From: Phytohabitans aurantiacus | Lineage (GTDB): Bacteria; Actinomycetota; Actinomycetes; Mycobacteriales; Micromonosporaceae | Assembly (NCBI RefSeq): GCF_027923225.1 | Contig: NZ_BSDI01000003.1 | Span: 62,001 to 126,000, forward strand | Reading direction: 5' to 3' | Length of the DNA stretch: 64,000 nt | In this document: positions 57,856 through 64,000 of the stretch, piece by piece | Layout: each line of letters opens with the position of its first letter | How positions within the stretch are numbered: position 1 is the first letter of the stretch | Translations under genes and position numbers: made by a program | Notes under the pieces: generated by a model | What the model was told of the DNA's origin: nothing | Databases searched by the model: none | The model's input: only the letters and a program-made list of their open reading frames with translations

Positions 57856-58478
57856 GCTTCTGGTCCGCGCCCGGGTGGCCCGTGGCCCTCAGCGACGGGC
57901 CGGTGCTGCTGCGGCCGTACCGGCGTTCCGACGCCGCCGGCTGGGCCGAGGTGCGCCGCGCCAACGAGGCGTGGCTCGCACCGTGGGAGTCGTCGCCGCC
58001 CGGGCCGTGGGCCGAGGTCAACTCGCCGAGCGCGTTCCGGTACGTCTTCCGCGACCAGCAGCGCTCCGCCCGGCGCGGCGAGAGCATGCCGTTCGCGGTG
58101 TGCCTCGACGGCCGGCTTGTCGGGCACATCAACCTCGGCACGATCGTGCGGAGGGCGTTCTGCTCGGCGTTCGTCGGGTACTGGGTCGACTCCCGCGTCG
58201 CGGGCAAGGGCGTCATCCCGACCGCGATGGCGCTGGCCGTCGACCATGCGTTCGGCCCCGGCGGGCTGCACCGCGTCGAGGTCAACATCCGGCCGGAAAA
58301 CAAGCCATCCCGTCGTGTGGTGGAAAAGCTCGGATTCCGCGAAGAGGCCTATCATCCGCGATACATGCACATCGACGGCGGCTGGCGCGATCACATCGGA
58401 TACGCGTTGACATCCGAAGATGTCGCGGCCGACGGCGGCCTCCTGGCACGCTGGCATCGGGTACGCGCAACGTCCTGA
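57852..58478 (+). CDS. rimJ: GNAT N-acetyltransferase (RimJ-like)
   Basis: A 208-residue acetyltransferase: VLLRPYRRSDAAGWAEVRRANEAWLAPWE, then the acetyl-CoA-binding VGYWVDSRVAGKGVIPTAMALAVDHAF and a final RVEVNIRPENKPSRRVVEKLGFREE, typical of RimJ/RimL enzymes. The start overlaps the moeA stop by four bases. It is in the galU-moeA-rimJ order seen in mycobacteria (Rv0993-Rv0995). Confidence 0.94.
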   Translation: MSFWSAPGWPVALSDGPVLLRPYRRSDAAGWAEVRRANEAWLAPWESSPPGPWAEVNSPSAFRYVFRDQQRSARRGESMPFAVCLDGRLVGHINLGTIVRRAFCSAFVGYWVDSRVAGKGVIPTAMALAVDHAFGPGGLHRVEVNIRPENKPSRRVVEKLGFREEAYHPRYMHIDGGWRDHIGYALTSEDVAADGGLLARWHRVRATS

Positions 58479-58590
58479 CCTCGTCATTCGATGATCTTTA
58501 TCGGTCCGGGACGGCGCGGCGCGCAATTTTCTCACTGAACCACTCGTAACCTCAGTTAACTGGGACAGCGGTGTGACGGGAGGGGTGAGG

Positions 58591-59397
58591 GTGCCGACCT
58601 CGGTGCTCCTCGCCGTCCTCGCCGCCGCCGGTTTGCTCGCACTCGCTCCGGCACTCGTCCGCCGGTACGACGCTACCGAGCGGCTGGTGGCGGAGCGGGC
58701 GCAGTCGACGGCTCGGGTGCTGGAGCGCCGCCGTCGACGCCGCACCGTGCCCGGCCCACGGCCCATCCGCGCCGGCCGTTCCCTCGTCGTCACCCTCCGG
58801 GCGAGCGCACCGGTCTCCGGCGCCCCCGTCTCGGGCGCCCCTGTGTCGGATGCTCCCGTGTCTGGCGCCCCGGTCTCGGGTGTTCCCGGCCGGCGTCCGT
58901 CCCGGCTCCGGTCGGTGCCCCGCGAAGGACGCCGCCCGCGCCGCCGTCCACCGGTCCGCCGCCACACCCCGGCCGTGTACCGCCGCCGGCGAGTGCTCGC
59001 CGCCCTACTGTTGCTCAACCTGGTCGAGCTCGTCGGCGTGATCGTGGTCGGCCCCGGATTCTGGATCAGCGTCTCGGTCAGCGCGACCCTGCTCGGCGTG
59101 TACGTGGTACACCTGCGCAACCGAGCCATCCAGGAGCGCCGCCGCCGGCGCCTGGAGGCCCGCGAAGCCGCCTGGCTGGCCGCACGCCAGGCCGAAGTGC
59201 GGCGCGAGCAGGCTCGGCGGGCCGCGGCGCGGCGGGAGCAGCAGCGCCGCCTGGCGGCACAGCGCGAGGCGGTACGCCGGGCCGCGATGGGCGTCGACAG
59301 CTCGCTGCCGGCCGCCTCAGTGTCGTACCGCCGGGCGGGCGGCCTACGAGGCCGCGCCTACGAGGCCGGCCGCCCCGGCGCCGCCCACTCCGCCTAA
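58591..59397 (+). CDS. GlpR/SepX-like divisome membrane protein
   Basis: A 268-residue protein: N-terminal hydrophobic segment (VPTSVLLAVLAAAGLLALAPALVRRYDATERL), a Pro/Arg-rich middle with five near-repeats of SGAPV (positions about 72-100), two closely spaced hydrophobic helices (LAALLLLNLVELVGVIVV and ISVSVSATLLGVYVVHL), and a strongly basic coiled-coil tail (RRRRLEAREAAWLAARQAEVRREQARRAAARREQQR). Position after galU-moeA-rimJ and topology match GlpR/SepX, the actinobacterial division-associated membrane protein. GTG 58591 follows GGGAGG by seven bases; GTG 58573 is an alternative. Confidence 0.75.
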   Translation: MPTSVLLAVLAAAGLLALAPALVRRYDATERLVAERAQSTARVLERRRRRRTVPGPRPIRAGRSLVVTLRASAPVSGAPVSGAPVSDAPVSGAPVSGVPGRRPSRLRSVPREGRRPRRRPPVRRHTPAVYRRRRVLAALLLLNLVELVGVIVVGPGFWISVSVSATLLGVYVVHLRNRAIQERRRRRLEAREAAWLAARQAEVRREQARRAAARREQQRRLAAQREAVRRAAMGVDSSLPAASVSYRRAGGLRGRAYEAGRPGAAHSA

Positions 59398-59400
59398 CCC

Positions 59401-59454
59401 GTGATCAGGGCGTCCCTCAAGTCGTTAGGGCGACTTGAGGGACGCCCTGATCAC
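59401..59454. terminator. 24 bp perfect hairpin
   Basis: Left arm 59401-59424 and right arm 59431-59454 are perfect complements with a 6-base loop TTAGGG. It starts 3 bp after the stop of the GlpR-like gene and could end its transcript. The arms contain ATCAGGGCGTCCCTCAAG. Confidence 0.7.
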
Positions 59455-59553
59455 GGCGGGGTGGGTGTCATCCCGCCGCGCCGGGATCTGATTCGCGGAC
59501 CGGGCCGCCGACCTGTTAGCCTTGGCGCGGTTCGCTGGGCGCAGCCCAGCGGC

Positions 59554-59630
59554 GGGGCTGTGGCGCAGACCGGTAGCGCACCTCGTTCGCATCGAGGGGG
59601 TCAGGGGTTCAAATCCCCTCAGCTCCACCA
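59554..59630 (+). tRNA. tRNA-Ala (CGC)
   Basis: A 77-base gene with CCA encoded. Acceptor GGGGCTG pairs with CAGCTCC and includes the G3-U70 alanine identity pair. The anticodon arm is CCTCG-TTCGCAT-CGAGG with anticodon CGC at 59588-59590, decoding GCG. The T-arm is AGGGG-TTCAAAT-CCCCT. A small hairpin CGCTGGGC/GCCCAGCG lies just upstream. No downstream copy of its 3-prime end was found, so no integrated element is evident. Confidence 0.93.
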
Positions 59631-59707
59631 GTGCTCTCAATCCGGAGCTATCGCTCCTTGGACGCTTCTGGTGGCCGTGATCGCCGGTGTTGGCCGATGA
59701 TGTTCGC

Positions 59708-60175
59708 GTGCCAACCGAGACGGGCGCTGCGGCGACAGGTCGCAGTCGCGCCAATCTGATCACGATCGTGCTGTTGGTGGCCTTCGTCGGTGGCCTGGCT
59801 CTCGGCTGGCTCCAACAGGTTCACATCTACGAGAGCCGGGTGTACTGCCTCGGCACCGAGGACATCTACCAGGACGCGGGGCCACGGTTCGCGGCTCTGA
59901 TGGTCTGGATAACTCGGGTCGCCTTCTACGGAGGGGCGCTGCCCTTCCTCGCCGCGACGGCGCTGGTGCTTACCCGGCCGTGGACGATCGGGCGACAGGC
60001 GATCGCCGTCGCGATCTTCGTGAGCGTGCTTGCTGGCGTGCTGTTCGTCGTCGACTTCGCCTTCTTCAACGGCATCGAGTCTTACGCCGAGTACACCGGC
60101 GTGCCCGGTACCGCGGCTGACCGTTGCCCCTTCAACCAGCCACCGTGGTGGCCCAACTGGATACCCACTCGATAG
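59708..60175 (+). CDS. Hypothetical membrane protein
   Basis: A 155-residue protein with four membrane helices (ANLITIVLLVAFVGGLALGWL; FAALMVWITRVAFYGGALPFLAATALVL; QAIAVAIFVSVLAGVLFVVDFAFF) and extracytoplasmic loops with conserved-looking Cys (SRVYCLGTED and DRCPFNQPPWW), possibly a disulfide. I do not recognise the family. GTG 59708 is preferred; a TTG at 59687 is also in frame. It begins 78 bp after the tRNA. Confidence 0.65.
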   Translation: MPTETGAAATGRSRANLITIVLLVAFVGGLALGWLQQVHIYESRVYCLGTEDIYQDAGPRFAALMVWITRVAFYGGALPFLAATALVLTRPWTIGRQAIAVAIFVSVLAGVLFVVDFAFFNGIESYAEYTGVPGTAADRCPFNQPPWWPNWIPTR

Positions 60176-60223
60176 CTGACGGCGGGTATCGTGATCTTCA
60201 CAACCTGGTGAAGGATGGAAAGC

Positions 60224-60715
60224 ATGCGAACCGAAGGTGGCCGCGACGAGGAAGCCGTTCGCCGCTTCGTCGAGCACTTCGCCATGACCTTCGCCGACCT
60301 CGGCTTTCCTCGCATGCCCGCCCGCGTGCTCGGCACCCTGATGGCAGCCGACGAGCCCGGCCTCACCGCTGGCGAGATCGGTGATCGGCTCGGCGTGAGC
60401 GCGGCCGCCATCTCCGGCGCCGTGCGCTACCTGGCGCAGATCGGCCTGATCGTGCGCGAGCCGGTGCCGGGGTCCCGCCGCGACATCTACCGGATGCCCG
60501 ACGACACCTGGTACGTGGCCAGCATGGTCAAGAGCGGCGCCTACCAGAAGATCGCGGACGTCGTCTCCGAAGGCGTGAAGGTCGTCGGCGACGAGACCAG
60601 CGTCCCGGGGCGTCGCGTCGGTGAGATGCGCGACTTCTTCCACTTTATGCAGGACGAGATGGCCCAACTCCTGGAGAGATGGGAAGAACAGCGCCAGCGT
60701 GGTGTCCGGGCCTGA
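60224..60715 (+). CDS. MarR/GbsR-type transcriptional regulator
   Basis: A 163-residue winged-helix regulator: AMTFADLGFPRMPARVLGTLMAADEPGLTAGEIGDRLGVSAAAISGAVRYLAQIGLIVREPVPGSRRDIYRM, with the recognition helix and wing, then a C-terminal helical dimer domain (FFHFMQDEMAQLLERWEEQR). It precedes the glutathionyl-hydroquinone-reductase-like gene by 21 bp on the same strand and probably controls it. ATG 60224 has AAGGA nine bases upstream; ATG 60215 is an alternative. Confidence 0.9.
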   Translation: MRTEGGRDEEAVRRFVEHFAMTFADLGFPRMPARVLGTLMAADEPGLTAGEIGDRLGVSAAAISGAVRYLAQIGLIVREPVPGSRRDIYRMPDDTWYVASMVKSGAYQKIADVVSEGVKVVGDETSVPGRRVGEMRDFFHFMQDEMAQLLERWEEQRQRGVRA

Positions 60716-60736
60716 CCGACGGGGAACCATTGCCGC

Positions 60737-61735
60737 ATGACGGCCCAATATGTCAGCAGCGGCGAGTTCACCCGCGACCAGCGGTACATCGCGACGAGGA
60801 TCACCGCGGACGGGCGGGACGGCTATCCGGTCGAGCCGGGCCGGTACCGCCTCATTGTCAGCCGAGCGTGCCCGTGGGCGAGTCGTGCGGTGGTCGTACG
60901 CCGGTTGCTGGGGTTGGAGCACGTGCTGTCGATGGGCATCGCCGGACCGACCCACGACTCCCGGAGCTGGACCTTCGACCTGGACCCCGGCCACCGCGAC
61001 CCGGTGCTCGGGATCGAACGGCTCCAGGAGGCGTACTTCGCGCGGTACCCGGATTACGAGCGTGGCATCACGGTGCCGGCGATGGTCGACACGCGTACCG
61101 GCCAGGTGGTGACGAACGACTACGCCCAGATCACCCTCGACCTGTCGACCGAGTGGCGGGAGTACCACCGGCCCGGCGCCCCGGACCTGTATCCGGAAGA
61201 ACTGCGGGCGGAGATCGACGACGTCAACCGCGTGGTCTTCGCCGACGTCAACAACGGCGTGTACCGGAGCGGGTTCGCCGGCAGCCAGGAGGCGTACGAG
61301 AAGGCGTACCGGCGGCTCTTCACCCGGCTCGACTGGCTTTCTGACCGGCTGGAAAGCCAGCGGTACCTCGTCGGCGACACGATCACCGAAGCCGACGTGC
61401 GGCTCTTCACGACGCTCGTGCGCTTCGACCCGGTCTACCACGGCCACTTCAAGTGCAACCGGCAGAAGCTGACCGAGATGCCGGTGCTGTGGGCGTACGC
61501 GCGGGATCTCTTTCAGACGCCCGGATTCGGGGACACCGTCGACTTCGACCACATCAAGCGGCACTACTACGTGGTGCACCGCGACATCAACCCGACTGGC
61601 ATCGTGCCGGCCGGTCCCGACCTGTCCGGCTGGTTGACCCCGCACGGTCGGGAGGCACTGGGCGGGCGGCCCTTTGGCAACGGGAGCCCACCGGGTCCGC
61701 CCAGCCCAGAAGAAACGGTGCCCGCTACGGCTTAG
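60737..61735 (+). CDS. Glutathionyl-hydroquinone reductase-like GST (ECM4/YqjG family)
   Basis: A 332-residue Xi-class GST-like protein: N-terminal thioredoxin-fold with catalytic Cys in LIVSRACPWASRAVVVRRLLGL, then a helical C-terminal domain (DDVNRVVFADVNNGVYRSGFAGSQEAYEKA, LTEADVRLFTTLVRFDPVYHGHFKCN). The family removes glutathione from glutathionylated quinones. Actinomycetes use mycothiol, so the physiological thiol is probably mycothiol here (inference). Its stop overlaps the convergent reductase by 11 bp. Confidence 0.93.
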   Translation: MTAQYVSSGEFTRDQRYIATRITADGRDGYPVEPGRYRLIVSRACPWASRAVVVRRLLGLEHVLSMGIAGPTHDSRSWTFDLDPGHRDPVLGIERLQEAYFARYPDYERGITVPAMVDTRTGQVVTNDYAQITLDLSTEWREYHRPGAPDLYPEELRAEIDDVNRVVFADVNNGVYRSGFAGSQEAYEKAYRRLFTRLDWLSDRLESQRYLVGDTITEADVRLFTTLVRFDPVYHGHFKCNRQKLTEMPVLWAYARDLFQTPGFGDTVDFDHIKRHYYVVHRDINPTGIVPAGPDLSGWLTPHGREALGGRPFGNGSPPGPPSPEETVPATA

Positions 61736-62351
61736 CCGACGCGATCCCTTCGCGTACGCCGGCCGCGTCGAGGTTGGTGCCGTACACGGGAGTGCCGGGC
61801 TGCTGTCGCCAGCTCTCGTCGAGCGTGCCCGCGTCGACCGGGTCGAAGCCGAGTTCGTCGACGAGCGCCATCACGGTCTGCTTCGCGGCCTTGTCGTCGC
61901 CGGCCACCGGCAGCGCGATGCGTTCCGCGTCGCCCGCCGGGCGGCCGTACGAGAGCAGATGGCCGGACTGGATGTTGTTGAACACCTTGACGACCTTGGC
62001 GCCGGGCAGGCTCTCGGCCGTCCAGCGGCTGGAGGTCAGCGACTTGTCGTCGAGCTGTTCGATGTCGCCGTCGCGCTGCGGATAGTAGTTGTTCGCGTCG
62101 ACGACCACCTTGTCGCGGAACGCCGCGGAGGGCAGGTCCGGCACGGCCCGTACCGGTACCGCGATCACCACGACCTCGCCCGCCGCGGCGGCTTCCTCGA
62201 CGGTGCCGGCGGTCGCCCCGGTTTCCCGCACGATGTCGCCGAGCGTCTCGGGGCCGCGCGAGTTGGCGATCGTGACGTCGTGTCCGAGGTCCTGGAAGCG
62301 GCGGGTGAGCGTGCCGCCGATGTGGCCGGAGCCAATAATTCCGATCTTCAT
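61725..62351 (-). CDS. NADPH-dependent F420 reductase-type / NAD-binding domain protein
   Basis: A 208-residue Rossmann protein: MKIGIIGSGHIGGTLTRRFQDLGHDVTIANSRGPETL binds NADP, then VVVIAVPVRAVPDLP, and VVDANNYYPQRDG, as in F420-dependent NADP reductase and related coenzyme oxidoreductases. The end DESWRQQPGTPVYG also matches. Catalytic partner and F420 binding are not provable from sequence. Confidence 0.9.
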   Translation of the reverse strand: MKIGIIGSGHIGGTLTRRFQDLGHDVTIANSRGPETLGDIVRETGATAGTVEEAAAAGEVVVIAVPVRAVPDLPSAAFRDKVVVDANNYYPQRDGDIEQLDDKSLTSSRWTAESLPGAKVVKVFNNIQSGHLLSYGRPAGDAERIALPVAGDDKAAKQTVMALVDELGFDPVDAGTLDESWRQQPGTPVYGTNLDAAGVREGIASAKP

Positions 62352-62404
62352 AGCCGGTACAACTACCCACGCGGGGCGTGGAATACCGGATGTGAGGCTT
62401 GTGA

Positions 62405-63469
62405 CTACAACTCCACGTCGACGCAGGCGGGATCGTGGTCGGACCCGTCTCCGCCGATCAGCGTGCGGCGCATCACGTGTGCTGCCGCCACGGTCAGATC
62501 GGGGCTGGTCCAGATCTGGTCGTACAGGTTGAAGCTCACCTGCCCCTTGGCCCGGTGCCGGTTGGTCCACATGTGATCGCTGAGGTTGCCGAACGCGTCG
62601 TCGACCAGTACGCCCTTGCGGTTGGGGCCGGCCATGGTGGTGCCGCCGCTGATCTGTTCGGTGAGGCCGAGGTCGGCCAGCGGTGACAAGGTCGGCGCGT
62701 CGGGGGCGTCGTTCATGTCGCCGGTGAGCACGATGCGGGTCTCCAGGCGTTGGCGGCGCAGGATGGTGCGGATCGCCTTGGCCTGGAGAGTGCGGCGTTC
62801 CGCGATCTCGCCCCGCTCCTTCTCGACCTGCGCCGGCGTGAGCCGGAACTCGTCGGCGATGAAGTTGCTCTTCAGGTGGTTGACGAAGACACGCAGCGGC
62901 TTTCCGTCCGGCGCCGTGATCTCGGCCTGCAGCAGGTCACGGCCGAACACCGCGTCGCCCGTCGGGTCGGGCCAGAACCGCCATGAGCTGACGCGTGTGA
63001 TCGGCAGCTTGGAGCAGATCGCCACGTCGATGCGGCGCGGGTCGTTGCCTTCGACGACCATGCGGAACGGGTACCGGATGCCCAGCGGGACCAGGGCGTC
63101 GCGGTGGAAGACGTCGAGCGCGTTCTGATCCTCCACCTCCTGCAGGCACAGGACGTCGGCGTCGAGGGCGCGGATGCGACGGGCGATCCAGTCGCGGGCC
63201 TTCGGGTCCTTGCCGCGCACGAGCTTGCCGCGGAACGTGCGCAGTACGCCGGACAGCTCGGTGCCGTCGGGCAGGGTCACCTCGACGACGTCGGGTGCCG
63301 AGGCCGGCTCGTCGGTGGTCGCCGCGTGGTCGGCGACGGTTTCGGCGGCGCCGTTGGTCGCTTTCAGCGTGGTGAGCTTCTTCTGATCGACGGTACGTGG
63401 CAGCTCCGTCTGGAATGACCAGCGGGAGAAGAGATTATTTGCGTTGAACGTCGCGATTCTAATGGCCAT
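62405..63469 (-). CDS. Endonuclease/exonuclease/phosphatase (EEP) family protein
   Basis: A 354-residue EEP-fold hydrolase: IRIATFNANNLFSRWSF (metal-binding Asn), LDADVLCLQEVEDQ (metal Glu), NHLKSN, LTGDMNDAP (catalytic Asp and Asn) and the terminal SDHDPACVDVEL (SDH motif). All the metal and catalytic residues are conserved. Substrates range from nucleic acids to phospholipids or phosphorylated sugars; none is indicated. A hairpin sits in its 5-prime region. Confidence 0.93.
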   Translation of the reverse strand: MAIRIATFNANNLFSRWSFQTELPRTVDQKKLTTLKATNGAAETVADHAATTDEPASAPDVVEVTLPDGTELSGVLRTFRGKLVRGKDPKARDWIARRIRALDADVLCLQEVEDQNALDVFHRDALVPLGIRYPFRMVVEGNDPRRIDVAICSKLPITRVSSWRFWPDPTGDAVFGRDLLQAEITAPDGKPLRVFVNHLKSNFIADEFRLTPAQVEKERGEIAERRTLQAKAIRTILRRQRLETRIVLTGDMNDAPDAPTLSPLADLGLTEQISGGTTMAGPNRKGVLVDDAFGNLSDHMWTNRHRAKGQVSFNLYDQIWTSPDLTVAAAHVMRRTLIGGDGSDHDPACVDVEL

Positions 63470-63514
63470 CGCGCCCACCCCCCTTTCCGATCACGGTAAA
63501 GGGTGGTGGGCGCG
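63470..63514 (-). terminator. Hairpin between VOC and EEP genes
   Basis: A 10 bp outer stem CGCGCCCACC/GGTGGGCGCG plus an inner CCCTTT/AAAGGG, lying directly upstream of the EEP start and 23 bp past the VOC stop. It could terminate the VOC transcript or fold in a common leader. Confidence 0.55.
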
Positions 63515-63537
63515 ACTGGTGTCAAATCAGCGACGTA

Positions 63538-63927
63538 TCACCGGGAGGTCGGACCGTTCCAGTCCACCAATTGGACGATCACACCGTTCGGGTCGCGTAC
63601 CTGGAAGGCGCGCTCACCCCACTCCTCGGCGGTCAGCGGCATCGTGATGGTGACACCTTCGGCCTGAAGCCGGGCCAGCTCGCCTTCGAGATCGTCGACC
63701 TCGAAGGCGAGGATCAGCCCTTTGGCGTGGTCGTCGCGCTGGTCGTCCGGCAGGGTCGGCAGCCCGCGGCGCAGGAAGATGACGTTCATCCCCGCGTCGT
63801 CCCGCGTGAGTGACGCGAACCCGTCGGCGGCCATCGCCTCGCTAAATCCGAAGTGGTTGATGAGGAAACTGCTGGACGCGGCGACGTCCTCGACGTTGAG
63901 CGACACCGCGGAGGAGGTGATCTTCAC
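63538..63927 (-). CDS. VOC-family (glyoxalase/bleomycin resistance) protein
   Basis: A 129-residue glyoxalase-fold protein: KITSSAVSLNVEDVAASSSFLINHFGFSE, LAFEVDDLEGELARLQAEGV, and GERAFQVRDPNGVIVQLVDWN, the VOC signature with the terminal metal Glu replaced by Gln-Leu-Val. The substrate is unknown. GTG 63927 is directly preceded by TATAAT and seems leaderless; a palindrome overlaps this promoter. Confidence 0.9.
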   Translation of the reverse strand: MKITSSAVSLNVEDVAASSSFLINHFGFSEAMAADGFASLTRDDAGMNVIFLRRGLPTLPDDQRDDHAKGLILAFEVDDLEGELARLQAEGVTITMPLTAEEWGERAFQVRDPNGVIVQLVDWNGPTSR

Positions 63928-63933
63928 GCCTTC

Positions 63934-63949
63934 ATTATACACTGTATAA
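63934..63949 (-). promoter_or_regulatory. Leaderless promoter with overlapping operator
   Basis: On the minus strand TATAAT (63939-63934) is followed after six bases by GTG, the predicted start and transcription start. TTATACA-C-TGTATAA (63935-63949) is a perfect 7 bp inverted repeat overlapping the -10 box, typical of a MarR- or TetR-type repressor site. It is AT-rich against a GC-rich background. Confidence 0.65.
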
Positions 63950-64000
63950 AGTAAGTGTCCTTAACGTGTGCCGAGCACCACTCCACTGGTCAGTCGGGCC

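Noticed and set aside
59554..59630. tRNA-Ala as an integration site for a mobile element
   Set aside because: No direct repeat of its 3-prime end and no integrase were seen in the remaining 4.3 kb.

Overview
The window is about 64 kb of very GC-rich chromosomal DNA with dense, mostly short-spaced genes, many GTG starts and several leaderless-looking starts. Gene content points to an actinomycete, most likely Micromonosporaceae (inference): twin KorAB, mycobacterial-type gene order around htrA-tatB-mrp and around galU-moeA-rimJ, several DUF4190 proteins, and proline- and glutamine-rich membrane proteins. It is a core-type chromosomal segment. I see no prophage, plasmid functions, CRISPR array, rRNA or biosynthetic cluster.

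Layout. 0-9.3 kb: an FmdB-type zinc ribbon, a large nucleotidyl cyclase/NB-ARC/TPR regulator, a secreted phospholipase A2, a secreted GH10-like hydrolase, the ferredoxin-dependent 2-oxoacid oxidoreductase korA-korB, and an orphan nuoA. 9.3-22.6 kb: a block resembling the Mycobacterium tuberculosis Rv1207-Rv1232c order as I recall it (folP2-type, DivIVA-like, tag, DUF3117, O-methyltransferase, htrA, tatB, mrp, DUF1003, MgtE/CBS protein), interrupted by a PaaX-type regulator with an enoyl-CoA hydratase and by pepA. The sigE-rseA pair that normally sits before htrA is absent. 22.6-44 kb: a HAD hydrolase, an EamA transporter, three genes that look like consecutive steps of the ethylmalonyl-CoA pathway but are scattered (CoA-ester lyase at 25 kb, acyl-CoA dehydrogenase at 29 kb, MaoC hydratase at 40.5 kb), three DUF4190 paralogues, an intein-containing radical SAM protein, and a LacI-regulated sugar or polyol operon. 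44-52 kb: an ECF sigma factor with a membrane-anchored partner, PHP, MarC, a RecB-like nuclease, a Fur/MpaB-like pair and small membrane proteins. 52-59.6 kb: FmdB, 5-formyl-THF cyclo-ligase, a GGDEF protein, and galU-moeA(Glp)-rimJ-GlpR/SepX-like, a cell-division-linked cluster, followed by tRNA-Ala(CGC). 59.6-64 kb: a MarR-type regulator, a glutathionyl-hydroquinone-reductase-like protein, a reductase, an EEP nuclease and a VOC protein.

The most unusual structure is non-coding. An 82-83 bp element built from nested GATCAAGG/CCTTGATC inverted repeats occurs in four full copies and one half copy. The full copies form two inward-facing pairs, each bracketing a single gene (24627/26294 around a CoA-ester lyase; 51299/52390 around a SAF-domain protein). 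Inside both pairs, 107 and 109 bp from the left element, lies a second shared 25-mer. Other non-coding structures are a 162 bp MITE with a TTA target duplication directly in front of folP, a 67 bp structured repeat with compensatory changes, and two near-perfect 22-24 bp hairpins.

Product names rest on reading motifs and overall resemblance from memory; no database search was possible. Start codons were chosen by Shine-Dalgarno position and family N-termini.
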